Shown piece after piece: positions 1 through 12,261 of a DNA stretch of 64,000 bases. Source of the DNA: Carettochelys insculpta. Lineage: Eukaryota > Chordata > Testudines > Carettochelyidae. Each line of letters begins with the position of its first letter. The stretch's first letter is position 1. Location: NCBI RefSeq assembly GCF_033958435.1, contig NC_134137.1, positions 113,160,501 through 113,224,500 on the forward strand, written 5' to 3'. The position numbers and the translations under genes are program-made. The notes under the pieces are model-generated. The model had not been told where the DNA came from, did no database searches, and saw nothing but the letters and a program-made list of their open reading frames with translations.

Positions 1-1160
1 GCCCACAGTTGTGCATACACTAAGCTAGAAGGAAGCTTGGGCTGCCTTACTACAGTGCATCAACAGGGCAGGCTTAGGCAAAAAGTGAGTGAACTTGTAT
101 TTTTGAGCCTTAGGCACCTGTGGGCACAGGACTCCCCTGCATTACCCCAGATCGCTTCAAGCATGGTGACCCCCACAATGTCCTAGCTCCTGCAGGCTTC
201 CCACACTCTCACTGCCTCCGGCTCCCTGGACTCCCCACCCCCTGCAGGGCCCCATTGACTCCCCCCTGCTTGATTTGTATTAAAAGAGGTGCTGGGCTCA
301 ACCCATCAAGCCCTGGCACGAATTAGGTGCAGGGTGACTGTAGAGTGGTGGCTCTGGAGGCACTGCACTTGCCAGCAGCAATGAAGAAGTAAGAGTAGCC
401 GGTATATGGTGTACTGTACCGCACTTTGCACCCCCCCCGCCCCGCACTCTAACTCCTACATTCCCCTTCTGCACCCATGTGGGTAAACTGACCTGTACTC
501 ACACAGCACCTGCCATTGCTCCTCCCTGCCCCCGGCTCACTGTTCTTCTGTGCCCCTTCAGGGGGCGGTAAAGGGGAAGGAGGCACTACATAGGGCTCTC
601 TGCATCTAGGTCAATTTTGCTAACTACACCGCATAGAGGGAGAGCATGAGAGCAGATGCTCCTTATGCTCACCTCAGGTGAGGAAAGTGGCCTGCACGTA
701 AGGAGCCCTGAAGCTGCTTCTTGTTTCCCTCCTCATCAGCCTCTAGGAAGGGACACTGAGGTGCGTGGTGCCAGCAGTTTCTGCACATTGCTGCTCATCC
801 TGCCCCTTTCACGCCATTCCTCCTTCAAGACGAAGCAAGGAGAAATCTGGGCACCTCCCCACACATTGCCTCCTCAAGTTTATGGCACTCCCCTGCCAGC
901 TGGTAGAGGATATATCTGCACTGTCCCACACAACCCTCCTGCCCACAGCATCCTTGGCAATCGCCCAGGTGGCCCACCCTTAGAGCCATTCCTGTGCACC
1001 AAGGTCCAGTACTGAGGCTTTGCAGTAAAACAGAAAGATGCGGGACAGTCTTAAAAGTCTGATGCTTTATTTTTGGTGTCTGCTTCAAGCCAGCAAATAA
1101 AATGGTCTGCAGGCACAGACATGCAAAACCTACAGGGACTGCCTGCATTTCATTTTTACA
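1..1160. other. GC-rich unassigned segment
   Basis: This stretch is richer in G and C than the AT-rich DNA after it and has poly-C runs near 430. Short open frames occur on both strands, but none shows a domain or family motif that I recognise. A near-terminal phrase at about 1,210 (GCGTAGACATCACG) resembles the ends of the Harbinger MITEs found elsewhere in the window, so a decayed DNA transposon is possible. A CpG-type regulatory region is an alternative. I cannot decide between them. Confidence 0.3.
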
Positions 1161-3460
1161 CTGTTCTATTAAAAATCAAGCCCTTGGGTAATCTTAATTC
1201 CACTGCACCAGCGTAGACATCACGTCCAGGCAAAAAACTACAGGCAATGGGGAGAGGGGGAATAGGCAAATAGTTTTGGTTTCCCATTTTTTAAGAGCTT
1301 ATGATCACATTGTCTGTCATGTAGAAAGTGGTAATAGAAATGTAAGGGCTCATTTGAGTTTTGCATACTGCTACCTGCCCCAAGACAGTACACTCATTTC
1401 CTTGTGGTACATCACAAAAACAAATATACACATGCAAGATCCTCAAGCTTTCACATGCTCAAACTGCCCCACCTGCCCTTTCTGCTCTCTAGTTCTCCCC
1501 TAGGAACTGCCAGAACTATTGACAATATAGTTGTGGTCGTTCTGTCTCTATCCTCCACATCCATTCTTTATTGTATTACTCAATACTTCACTTTATTCAC
1601 CCACTGCAGAAATCACAAATTCACTGATTTTAGCTATAGTTTGTATCCTGTCTCTTCCATTCCTCGCTCATTCTCCTGGCATAGATAAGGATGGTCACCC
1701 ATTTTACTTAACCAAAATTTGAGAGACTTTTCCTAGGAGCTAGCAAAAGGAAAGCAAGCAAGCCACATGTCGTCATAACACGCAAATGTTTGTCAAAAAA
1801 GAGTCTTGTGTTCAGAGATATTGAGGAGTGCATGGTCCTTCATTCTGGCCAATGGACTATGCCATTTTCATACCTTGAAACTTTTTAAGGGTGCTGGAAC
1901 TGTCAGTGGTATCCCACACACTAACCTGATGAAGAAAATATGAGAGGGACCATCCAGACTTTGGATAGACCTTGCCACAGGTCAGAGATAACTGACCATG
2001 TATTTAAAAATCTCTCCTGCTTCTATACATTACTCTTTATTGAATATCAAATATTTTTATAGGTGGATTTATAGGCTCAGAGGAGTTGGAATAGCATGTG
2101 AGCTATGTGAAACTTATAGGAATCAAATTAAATGGCAGTATTTTGAAATTAATTCATCAGTTCTTAGTTTCTCCTTCCCCTTATCGGTTACAGGCCTGAC
2201 GAGTCTTTGGGAGAAAAGGGGACTCCAAAGATTGTGTAAAGGGTGTTCCATTTTTTTCTATTTATAAGGAGTAGTACATTGCTTATGGTTCAGTTCGTAT
2301 TGGATTCTGATACCCATGTCCATGTAGAGTAATTCATTGCTCTGCAAATAGGCCCACTGAAATTATTGTGATTACTCCTGGAAGAAGGTGTGAAGATATC
2401 AGAAACTGGTTCATAATGAGGTAAAGACTACTAAACTGTCCACACATTATATATGTTACTCACATGTCCTGCTTATAATTTTATGTCATCTATGCTTTCA
2501 AATAAGTGCTACCGACTCAGGTGTTATATTGCTAGTGGGGGATGATTTAGAAACAATGGGTCTGAGTTTTGGATTTTTACTCTCCTAATTAAATACTTTC
2601 ATTTTGAAATTTAAATGATACATGAAGAATTTGCTTATGATACATTTGAAATAAAATGGAAGGACTTTATTTTATACAAAAACACTCCATTGTTTGTTTG
2701 CATCATTAAAAGATTTTGTATGCAATTTAAAGAATTCAGTAAAGGAAAGTGTGTTGTGATACTATACATTTCAATGTGAGACACACATTGAAGTGGTGTT
2801 TATACTACGAATGACAAACTAACCGACAGGCAATAACAAACTGTGGAGCTGCTTATGAAGGCAAAGTGATCAAAGCCAATCACCCCATAAGGAACTAATA
2901 GACACTGACTGTACTTTTCAAAGTACGTGGCTTCTCTTTTACTAGCCTTGAAAAAAGGGTTTTGCATTTTACCACTTTTGGAAAGCTACTACTGTGAAAA
3001 AATATAAGATTTGTCTGTCTTAATTTATACTGTTTTAAAGAAAGAGTTGTACCTTACTTCAACATTATTGTATTTCTTCTTTCTAGAGCCATATTGTAAT
3101 GGGTTGTTTCTTTTTCTCATTTGCCTCTTGGTTATTTCACTAGATCAAGACTCACTTCATATATAAGTCCCAACTTCATTTTCAAAAAGTTAAGAAAAGA
3201 AACTTGTTTGTATGTTTATTTGTTTTAAATATTTTGATCTCTTTTCTTTTCCCACTTCCATGCTCACATTCCATTACCAGTTTTTGTTCGTGTGTTTGTT
3301 TGCTTCTTTGTTTGATTTTTTTTACAAGTGGTATTCTTTCTTAGAGTATTCTCAGTCAGTATTCTCTAGTTCCTCATATAAAAATTGCATTTGATGCTAA
3401 CATACAACTCAGATATTTTGTTATATATGTATTAAACTCTAAAAGACAGGGTGGAATGTT
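1161..3460. other. AT-rich stretch, nothing recognised
   Basis: There is no supported gene or structured repeat here. The short open frames are low-complexity and lack coding character. It is probably intergenic or intronic DNA. Confidence 0.5.
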
Positions 3461-3494
3461 AAATTGCTTATCTATTTATATGCCTCCCACTTGA

Positions 3495-3665
3495 CAGTTG
3501 TTAAGTTATTTTCACAACATCCTTGGGATGCAGGGTTGCATTATTATTCGTATGTTACAGATGGGGATTTGGGACACAAAGATATCAGAGACCTGATACA
3601 AAGCCCACTGATGTCAATGGGAGTCTTTCCTTTGACTACAAGGGGCTTTGGATCAAGAGTTAAGT
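3495..3665. repeat. MIR/L2-like ancient repeat
   Basis: The segment has the order typical of the conserved MIR/L2 3' region: a CACAACATCCTTGGGATG-like phrase, then ATTATTATT, then a GTTACAGATGGGGA phrase and a GGGACACAAAGA phrase. This is followed by a sequence around GATGTCAATGGGAGTC, a common ancient amniote repeat phrase. The match is by eye and diverged. The open frame across it is incidental. Confidence 0.45.
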
Positions 3666-4040
3666 GGTTTGCCTTCTTGTCCAATGAAGTGCAGGATGCG
3701 TGTAACACGTGTGAGAATTAAATCTGCTTTTCCCAATTCACAAGTCAGTATCATAAGCACAAGGCCTCCTCTACAAATAAACATTTGACATATGACAATA
3801 CAGCAACTAGTCTAAATAAACAAACACACTCAAAAATGTGTCAAATAAATTTACTTTGTGTGAATTTAGATTGTACCAGTGAAGAAGAAAGAGCTTGAAC
3901 TGGTTGAATAGCCCCCAGGTTGCCTTTATTCCAGAAAGCTAAGGGAAGTCTAGAGTCTGAACAGGCCAGGACATGTTCCACACAGGATAAAAAAGTCTGT
4001 CATACAGTGGGATGCCTTGACAATGGACAATAGTATTTGC
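3666..4040. other. No feature seen
   Basis: This is AT-rich sequence between the ancient repeat and the Penelope-like remnant. I see nothing gene-like in it. Confidence 0.5.
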
Positions 4041-4071
4041 TGTCCATAGCAAGTTAATTAGAAAAGCTTAT

Positions 4072-4513
4072 TGCTATGGTTACACTAGCGAGTTTGCTGA
4101 CAAAACCCTGGTTTTGTCGATAAAACCGGTGGAATACACACACACAAAATGCTTTTTGTTGACAGTTTGTCAACAAAACTCAGCACTTTCACCAGCAACG
4201 TTCTGCCTGTCAGCTGTGAGACATAACGCTGCTGTAGACAGATTCTGTCGATAAAAAAGCTGTGTGGATGATCTGGAGCGGGCCTCTCTTGGCAGACAGG
4301 GTGTGCATAACAATGGCCAGCCCTGTCTTCTGTGCTTCCGGGTGCCTGTTTTGTTGAGAGAGCAACTGCACAGGCCAACTGCTCTTTCAATAGAACTAAA
4401 TGTTCTTCCAGTTGGCTTTCGTGTGTGGCTGTACTATGTCAACAGAAGTTTTATCAGGTAATCTCCTCTGACAGTGACTTCTGTCGATGGAGCACTGTAG
4501 TGTAACTGTAGCC
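4072..4513. mobile_element. Harbinger-type MITE (TTGTCGACAAAA family)
   Basis: The element begins TGCTATGGTTACACTAG and ends CTAGTG-like with GTAACTGTAGCC, so the ends are inverted repeats. It is flanked by TAT on both sides (4,069-4,071 and 4,514-4,516), a 3-bp target duplication as expected for PIF/Harbinger. Inside are repeated TTTGTCGACAAAA-like palindromic words. Related copies lie at 9,949, 12,945, 38,582 and 46,139. It appears to have inserted into the tail of a minus-strand Penelope-like element, because tail-like sequence (AAGCTTTTCTAATTAACTT, read on the minus strand) lies at about 4,045-4,068 and the tail continues from 4,516. Confidence 0.8.
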
Positions 4514-4795
4514 TATAGTGGGACAGACCCACTTCTTCAGACCATAGCCATATCAGAACAGACTCAATATTTAAGGCACAGAGAACCAAAAACACTAATC
4601 AAGATGGACAAATCAGAAAAAAAAATATGAAGGTGGGCAAATCAGAGAGTAGAGGGGCAGGAGGGCAGGGGGGTGGAGGGGAGTCAAGAATTAGATTAAG
4701 CCAAACATGCAAATGAGCGCCTATAGTGACCCAGAAAATTTCCATCCTGTTTCAATCCACGTGTTATGCACTGTGTTTGAATAGGTATATATTAT
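4514..4795 (-). mobile_element. Penelope-like element 3' region, left inverted arm
   Basis: Read on the minus strand, this has the same sequence as the plus-strand arm that follows: AT-rich start, TTGACTC-type phrase, the words CTGATTTG and GGTTCTCTGTGCCTTAAATATTGAG, and then CTGAAGAAGTGGG. The tail is interrupted at the CCCAC of the hairpin by the MITE at 4,072-4,513. It belongs to the family whose GIY-YIG-bearing copy is at 11.9-12.5 kb. Confidence 0.7.
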
Positions 4796-5178
4796 ATATA
4801 CTTATATATACTATTTTTATATTCAAATTCAACACATTAACGTGGTTTGAACTGGGATGGGAATTTTAAAGGTTACTACAGGGGCTCGTTTGCATACTTG
4901 GCTTAATCTAATACTTGACTACCCCCCCGACCCCATTACTTTCTGATTTGCTCACCTTGATATTTTTTTTTTTCTGATTTGTCCACCTTGATTACTGTTT
5001 TTGGTTCTCTGTGCCTTAAATATCGAGTCTGTTCTGGTATGGCTATGGTCTGAAGAACTGGGTCTGTCCCACGAAAGCTCACCTAATAAATTATTTTGTT
5101 AGTCTTTAAAGTGCTACTTGACTGCTTTTTTGTTTTGATAGTATATAGACTAGCACAGCTTTCTGTCTGTTACTGTAG
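4796..5178 (+). mobile_element. Penelope-like element 3' region, right inverted arm
   Basis: This arm is the mirror of 4,514-4,795 and runs to the 3' end. It carries the phrase CTGAAGAA, a partly broken hairpin (CTGGG / CCCAC), GAAAGCTCACC, and the tail TTAGTCTTTAAAGTGC followed by TATAGACTAGCAC. It holds the last part of the coding region only as decayed sequence near 4,830-4,910, equivalent to the HGLN...SGSFAYLA end at 12.2 kb. The two arms meet head to head near 4,795 in an AT-rich centre. Confidence 0.72.
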
Positions 5179-5384
5179 CGTATACGTTTCAGAACTGTCT
5201 TAATCCAAAAGTGCAAAATCAGGTGAAGGCTCACTTGCAAATGAAGAGGTATTTTGCTGCCATATGACACGCACTTGATAGTCAGACCTGCCGTGTTTAT
5301 TTGATTAATTTGATAGTTCCAATTTATTTAGGTTTAGTCAGTGCAACAGATATTTGAAGATAAGGAAATAGGAAGATCAGCGTA

Positions 5385-6045
5385 GATAGAATTGAACTAG
5401 ACAACACAGAGAAGTTCATGTATCTGGGGAGCAATATAATGTGTGCTCTAGACTTTAAGAAGGAAATAACAACTAGAAGAGTGAAAGGAACAGTGAGTTT
5501 GAAGGCAATGGATAAGATACAGAAAAGCAAAGAGATTAGTTTAGGAACAAAGCTGAGCATCTTGAAAATGTATGCATTCGGCAGCATGTTGTACAGATGT
5601 GAGACATGCGTGATAACAAAAGATTCAAAGAGAAGAATATTGTTGTTTGAGAGGATTTGTTATAGAAAGATCCTGAGAATAGTATGGATACAGAAGGTCA
5701 CCAATCAGGAATTATACAGGAAGATACAGCCAAAAAAGAACCCACTGCAGAAGCTTATACAATGCAAGTTACAGCTATTCAGGCATATTTGCAGAAAGAA
5801 AGATGAATGACAAATTAAGACCCTGGTACTCAGCTTAATGGGCGTTTTGAATTGCAGAGGTAGAACCCACAGAGAATGAGTAGATGATATAGTAGATTGG
5901 TGCGGAGCTAGTCTACAGAAACTAAGCGACTCTGCATTGGGCAGGGAAAGATGGAAGGAAATAGCAAGAGAAGCATGAGACACCAACAGGTGCTGAGCCC
6001 ATGGTTGTCGTTGATGATGATGATGACGATGAATACAACAGATCT
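5385..6045 (+). pseudogene. Non-LTR retrotransposon fragment, C-terminal ORF2 remnant
   Basis: A frame at 5,418-5,807 encodes 130 residues with features of LINE C-terminal domains: FMYLGS near residue 1, FGSMLYRCETC near residue 54, FERICYRKILRI near 77 and VTNQELYRKI near 94. These match the usual LYGCETW / CLRRILRI / RVTNEEV order. After the stop, decayed sequence still resembles a WLDDI...W...SLQ tail, and it ends in a (GAT)n run at about 6,015-6,035, as RTE-type LINEs often do. There is no reverse transcriptase domain, so this is a 5'-truncated dead copy. The clade assignment (RTE-like) is an inference. Confidence 0.68.
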
Positions 6046-6439
6046 CCAAGAAGGAAAAGACTGGGCATAACAACCTGACTTAATATGTGGACAGACACTG
6101 GGATTCTTTTGTTTTAATATTGTGTAGGATTTGAATTCCTCCAAGATAGCAGTTTTATTTGTGGGATGGTGTGATCATTAAATTATTCATTTACCTGTTT
6201 CCCCGGATTCTCTTGCCTTCTTCTTTTATCCTAATTCCTATCTTTATCCATTCTTTAATTTAATCACATCCTGACTTTTCCCCCAAGAAAGTTTGTTTTC
6301 ATCCTTGAAATCAGTAGGTCCTATATCCTGGAAATTTTATGGCCAGCTGGGCCATTTATTCACCTGATGATTAAGAGGAGACACTTCTGACTGAGAATCC
6401 AATTTACCCTTGGCAATGTCGTTTCAGGCCAGAGAGTGG

Positions 6440-7703
6440 AAACGCTACTAGGCCAAAGTGGGACACAGAGTCACTACAGAAGGAACAGGAGGTGGATTTT
6501 ACAATACACAGTGCTTCTGGGGGGGATTATCTCTATATAGAAAGAGGTGTCTTATCAATACGTCTTATCAATATATCATATACCTTGACTTTAGCAAATC
6601 TTTTCATACAGTCTCCCACAACATCCTTACCCATAAGTTAAGGAAGTACAGACTGGATACATGGACTGTTAGATGGATAGAAAACTGGCTTGAAGTATGA
6701 GCCCAACGGGTAGTGGTCAATGGCTCCATGTCTGGTGGGTGACTGGTTTCAAGTGGAGTGCCTGAAGGGTCAGTTATAGGGCTGGTGTTGTTCAACATTT
6801 TAATTAATGACCTAGCTGAGGAGATGTATTTAACCTTCTGCAAATTTGCAGAGAACACTAAGCAAGGGGGTCAGGTGGATATATTGGAGAGTAGGGATAG
6901 GGTCCAGTATGACCCAGATAAATTGGAGAATTGGACCAAAAGAAATTTGATGAGTTTCAACAGGGAGCAGTGCAGAGTCCCAAGAACCCCAAGCACTGTT
7001 ACAGGGTGGAAACTTACCGGCTAAGTAGCTGTGCAACAGAAAAGGCCCTGAGGATTATGGTGGATGAGAGGCTGGATATGAGTCAGCAGTGTGCCCTTAT
7101 AGCCAAGAAGGCTATCGGCATATTGGGGTGCATTAGGGGAAGCATTTCCAGCAGATCTAGAGAAGTTATTATTCCCCCTCTACTCAGCACTGGTGAGGCC
7201 ACATCTGGAGTATTGTGCCCAGTTCTGGGCCTTCCTGTATAGAAAGGATGTGGACTCAAGAAGCGGGTTCAGAGGAGGGCAACTAAAATGATTAAGGGGC
7301 TAGAGCACATGACCTATGAGGAGAGGCAGAGAGATATGGGCTTGTTTAGTTTGCAGAAGAGAAGAGTAAGGGGTGATTTGATAGCAGCCTTCAGCTTCAT
7401 GAAAGGGGGCTCTAAAGAGGATAGAGAGAGACTGTTCTCAGTGGTGACAGATGGCAGAACAAGGAGCAATGGTCTGAAGTTACAGAGACAGAAGTGCAGG
7501 AAAAACTATTTCACCAGTGAAAGCACTGAAATGTGTTACCAAGAGAGGTGGTAGAATATTCACTCATCCCTAGAGGTTTTTAAGACCTGGCTTGACATAG
7601 TTATGGCTGGCATGATTTAGTTGGGATTGATCCTGCTTTGGGTAGGGGCTGGAAAAGATGACCTCCTGAGGTCCCTTCCAGCCCTATAATTCTGTGATTC
7701 TAT
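6440..7703 (+). pseudogene. CR1 LINE, 5'-truncated
   Basis: The copy encodes a CR1-type reverse transcriptase and C-terminal domain in several frames. Visible motifs in order are YLDFSKSFHTVSHNIL (6,580), WTVRWIENWL (6,663), SGVPEGSVIGLVLFNILIND (6,750-6,810), KFAENTK (6,840), IISSRSR-type region (7,140), [17 protein letters not shown] (7,280) and RRVRGDLIAAF (7,360). The catalytic ADD triad reads AEN and there are stops and frameshifts, so it is inactive. It ends in the CR1 tail word ATTCTGTGATTCTATG at 7,688-7,703. The region before about 6,570 is only weakly CR1-like. Confidence 0.9.
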
Positions 7704-7721
7704 GTGGAATTTTAGTAAATA

Positions 7722-8046
7722 CAAGTTGAACCTTTCTAATCCAAAACTCTCTTATCTGGCAATATCCATAATTCATAATGATTTTAGTTAGCTGGGTGAC
7801 CACTTATCATGGGTGTGGCCAAGTTTTTTTGCAGTCCCATAAAGTTTGTTTACAGCCTTGAGTTCTGGCTCTCGCATTCTGTGCTGTTATTTAACTGAAA
7901 TTTACCCCTAAATGTCTTCTAAGAGCCCTGTAAGCAGTGGAAGTGTTGGTAATATGCTAGGCAGTATTGACCTTCCATGAACTGACAAATATCTTCTTCA
8001 GCATCCATCAGGTCACAAGAGCGCTGGATGAGAGAGGTTCAATCTA
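7722..8046 (+). mobile_element. Tigger/pogo-like MITE, copy 1
   Basis: The ends are inverted: CAAGTTGAACCTTTCTAATC at the left and GGTTCAATCTA at the right. TA precedes the left end. The body matches two further copies, at 32,686 (inverted) and 62,976, through words such as CTTATCATGGGTGTGGCCAAGTTT, CTTCTAAGAGCCC and GTGTTGGTAATATGCTAG (each partly varied). There is no coding capacity. The TA target and CAGGTTGAACC-type end suggest the Tc1/mariner pogo group; the family name is inferred. Confidence 0.7.
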
Positions 8047-9948
8047 TGCATACTTAGAACCACAGGATGTTTAACATTTATAGTTGTCTCTGTATAAAGG
8101 CATAGTTATAAACAGAAGGAAACAGACAATGATTCGATGTAAAAGGTACTAGACTAAGTTTATTGCTGGTGCAACACACTCCCTTAAGTGAAGACAATGG
8201 GCTTTCAACTATACTGTTGAATTTGAACCATTGCCATTGACTTTAGTTGCTTTACATGGATGTAACAGAGTAGATTTTTGCCTCATAGTGAAGTTGTCAT
8301 ATGAAAAACTTACTTCTTTGTCCGGGGGCAGGGGGTCACTGTTTGTAATGTTTTCATAAGAGTAGTTAAGATGTCCACCAAGGTTTCTTAACAGGCCTGT
8401 AGGAAGTTTCATTTACATACTTGTAAAGGCCCGTATATGTTGCAAATGTTTTTCCATGACCACTATAGCAATTAACAGTTCTCAGGATAGCAAAAGGGGA
8501 TCTGTTGACCTTTTTTAAAGGCAGAGTGGTGTCATTTACTTAACTTTATAACCAACGTCTGTGGCTGTTTTCATAGGTTGCTGGTGTCTACTTTGTACAA
8601 CTTAACATAATTGTACAACTGGTTATATAGCTTATGGAAGACACTGTCATTGTATCTGAATTTAAGTAAAAGTAATTACAAGGACATTTAAGGTAAAACA
8701 AAGTTTAATACATATCTGCACAAAGTATCAAGCATATACATTCAAAGTAGGTTTCCAATAGTTAAGTAACTTTAGAAATTAAATGAAATGCAGTTGAGAT
8801 GATTTAGAATACTAACCATAATGCCAGACTCCCTGCTCCAATAAAAAAGCAAGAGAGAACTGGGAGGCTTTTTTTTTCTTTTTGAGAGAGAGAAGATTAG
8901 TTCAACCATCAGATTTTTAATATGCTTAAAAAGAAACATACCTGGCATACAGTAGTGTTCATCTTTTTTCATTTGTGAATGGCTCAAGATAAAAACCAGT
9001 AGAATGTTATAAGGGAATTGTTAAATGTTTAAAGCCAAAATCTGCACTGTAATATTGCCGCATAAATTAAATTGGCTGTAAGTTTTGCTTTTAGGGATAG
9101 GGAGCTTAAGGAACATCTGGATATGCTGAAATAACCTGCATTAATTTATGTTATTTAAGTTGTAAAATCATATTCAATCTTGACCCACTCAGGAAATCTA
9201 ACATAAACGTCCTGCTGATTTTGACAGTCGTACAGCAAAAACACCCTCTAATGAGCATTTAATAGTCACCAAAAGTTCTGCATTAAGTACAAAGCCCTTT
9301 TGATTACTTATTCCACTAATTTAAAGTAAATGCTTTTACAGATGGCATCTGTTAGGCCGCAGAGCGTGTGCTGCATTTATATGTAGTCACTGAAAATAGA
9401 TTCCAGCTTTGGTATAAAGATTGTACAAAAAAAGATCAAACATGAAACACTGAGTAAACATTTACTAGCGATATTTTTTAAAGCTCTTCATAAATGCTTA
9501 TCCAATAACAGAATACAATGGTTAGAAGTAATTTAGATGTACCTTGGCAAATTAACACCTAGGGCAAAATGATTGAGACAAAGAAACTGAGTTCTTCTAT
9601 TTTGTCTGTTATCTTCCTGTGTGGGGAAGATTATATTTCACCCTGGACTTCAAACAGCCTTTTTCTTTTTAAACAAATGCAGAAAATAACACAAAGCACT
9701 TCAATTTATTAGCAATTAACAGAAATAGGAAGAATACCTTAAAATAGAAAAAAAATCCCACAAAGCAAACTAACACCACCTAAGCAAAGGTGAAAGAAAA
9801 AAAAACCAAGACCTTACAACAGTTTAGCATTAACCTGAAGACAAATATGGGAACAATATCTCTTTTTGCCATTTTAATAAGTCCTCAACTCAGGTAATGC
9901 TAAAAGATTTGTTGTAAATTATTTCCAATTATGATCTGTTTCATTTAA
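8047..9948. other. AT-rich stretch, nothing recognised
   Basis: There is no supported gene. Short frames on the minus strand near 8,209-8,412 and 8,772-8,987 show no domain and look random. Confidence 0.5.
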
Positions 9949-10372
9949 TGCTATGTCTACACCAAAGCGGTCTATCAGCTGAAGCTACTATCTGAAGATA
10001 TCTTCCAACAAAACTTCAGTGGACAGATCACTGCCAGACTGCAAAGTGGATTAAAAAATTGATTAGCTCTGCCGACCGAGAGTGGCTGGCCTGTCCACAC
10101 ACTTCCTGGACAGAACGGCCAACCGGAAGCACAGCAGACAGGGTTGCACAGTGTCTCATAAGCCCTGTCTATTGACAGAAAGCACCCTGGAATGTCCAGA
10201 TTGGCTTTCTGTAGACACATCTGTCGACAGAGGCATTATGCTCCATGGGCGGAGCAGCAGAACGCTGTTGACAAAAGTGCCTCATTAGGTCAATTTGCTG
10301 TCGACAGAACAGCTTGGGAATGTGGATGCTCTGTGGGTTTTGTCAAAAAAACTCTCTAATGTAGACATAACT
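9949..10372. mobile_element. Harbinger-type MITE (GTCGACAGA family)
   Basis: It starts TGCTATGTCTACACC after TAA (9,946-9,948) and ends TAATGTAGACATAACT. Internal words TCTGTCGACAGA and GTTTTGTCAA mark it as related to the copies at 38,072 and 12,945 and to the ends of the large element at 25,498. The right target duplication is not clean. It does not encode a protein. Confidence 0.72.
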
Positions 10373-11895
10373 TTACTGCATTTCATGAGGAGCTGCCTCA
10401 CAAATGTGCAATACATAAAATAGCTTTTTATGATCAGGTCAAAATATATAAATACACTCCTTAAACTTGGGATAATAAGATTGTGCTATTGTGAAATGAT
10501 AGACCTACTACTAACATTATTTTTACAAAATGTCTATTGCGCTACATGTGAATTGTGTGGACCCTGTTTCTGATAACTCTATATACAGTGTTACCATTAA
10601 AATCATTATAATTACTATCTACAAGTAATTAATGTTACCATAATATGAGTGTTGTTACACATCCTATACTGAGAGAACACTAATTTTGCAAATGTCTAAC
10701 TTGTCCAGATTTTAGTAGCAAATTCTGTAGCACAAATATAAGAAAGTAACACTAAATAAAGGTACAAACATTCCACTAAGCTGTTCCAGAGAAATCATTA
10801 GAAAGTCCAGAATGAAAAATTGGAGAATCTTTAAATTAAACGTTTGGCACTTTTAATTTTAATTTTTTATATTTCTGTTCTTTAAGCCCCAGAGTTTAAA
10901 GTATCTCTTGTTCTTATTTTTACAATTAAAGCTTCCCCATACCTCCTACAAAAATGGAAAGTAGTGTTCAAATCTGCTTTTATCATTTTGGCTTTGTTTA
11001 TCATTATTGGTCTTATAATAATCAGAGTTAATCGATTGCCCATTAGCTCAAATTAACTAAAATGCTTCTCTAGTCACTCCACAAACATTTGTTCCAGGAC
11101 ACAATTATTTATATGTTTCTGTTCATGGTTCAGCCAGGGCAGTAAATCAACTCAAGTTACAAGATGGAAAATTCTAATCTAGAAAAATCCCTTGAGAATA
11201 GTCTCCATTCCTAATTACATACTGTTTTCTTCTTTTACTTTTAAAATGAATTAAGGTGCTTTATTGGCCACACAATGCGCTGAAGGTTCCTACTCAGCCA
11301 TAGACTAAGCATAGGAACCAAAAGCGTAAACCTCACTTCAAACCCATAACTTTGTTCTGAAGAAGCTCTCTCTTCTGGGAGTGAAAAGCTGGATCATTCA
11401 TTGACTATAGCAGTTGAATGCTTGACCTTCTTGAGGATATATGTAAACTAGTGGTGGAAGGGATAGCTTTCAGTTTGAGGAGACATGTCCATGCTAGCAC
11501 TCATCAGTCTAGCACAGTAAAAACACAGAGACAACTGAGGTGATGAGAGGGGATAGCCACCCTGGATAGAACCCTATTAAAGACCATGGGTCTTGGAAAT
11601 GTATTAAGTCCCTAGGCTGAATTCATACTGGTGACTGAGTCGTGATTTATTTAACTATTATTTGTGTTCCACCATGCATGCTCCTGGTCTAGCTCAGGCT
11701 GAGGGCTGGATTTTTTACTGCCTTATGCTTTGCATAGTCATGTGCACTTGTATGAAGTGGGAGCACAATGCTATCAGACAAAAATAATAACATTTTACAC
11801 CCAATTTACTCTTCCTCTGCATTGCTGCACATTAGTTCTGGACAGTGCAGATTTACAATGGAGATTCTCAGCAAGAAAGATTTAACATCCTTTAG
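10373..11895. other. AT-rich stretch, nothing recognised
   Basis: I see no coding or structured element here. Confidence 0.5.
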
Positions 11896-12261
11896 GATAT
11901 CTCTGAGCCATTCTCATGTTCCTCAAATAACATCATATATGCCATTATGTGCCAACAATGTCCAGATGCTTTATATACTGGACAGACTTCAAACTCTCTT
12001 AAACAGAGCGTGAATGGGCACAAAACAGACATAAAAACACTCCTGATCCACAAACCAGTCAGCCAACATTGTAATGGAGTGGGCCATTCTGTTAATGACT
12101 TAAGGGTTTGTGTCTTACTGAAGAGGAATTTTCACAGTAGATTGGAAAGAGAGGCTGATGAACTCTCTTTTATATTCAAATTAGACACATTAACACATGG
12201 TTTGAATTGGGATGCAAATTTTCTGCATCATTATAGTGGCTCTTTTGCATACTTGGCTTAA
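11896..12261 (+). pseudogene. GIY-YIG endonuclease domain of a Penelope-like element
   Basis: An uninterrupted frame runs from just after a TAG at 11,893 to the TAA at 12,259-12,261. It reads IIYAIMCQQCP, then LYTGQTSNSLKQ, HKTDIK, KPVSQH, GHSVNDLRV and RLEREADEL. The Y...YxG-like pair (IIYAI...LYTGQT) with the downstream R and the glutamate in RLEREA is the GIY-YIG nuclease plan, and the Cys pair CQQC is typical of Penelope endonucleases. In the family this domain nicks the target at the C-terminus of a polyprotein that also has a reverse transcriptase, which is absent here. The first Met inside the frame is at 11,947. The frame is a fragment, so it is probably not functional. Confidence 0.8.
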
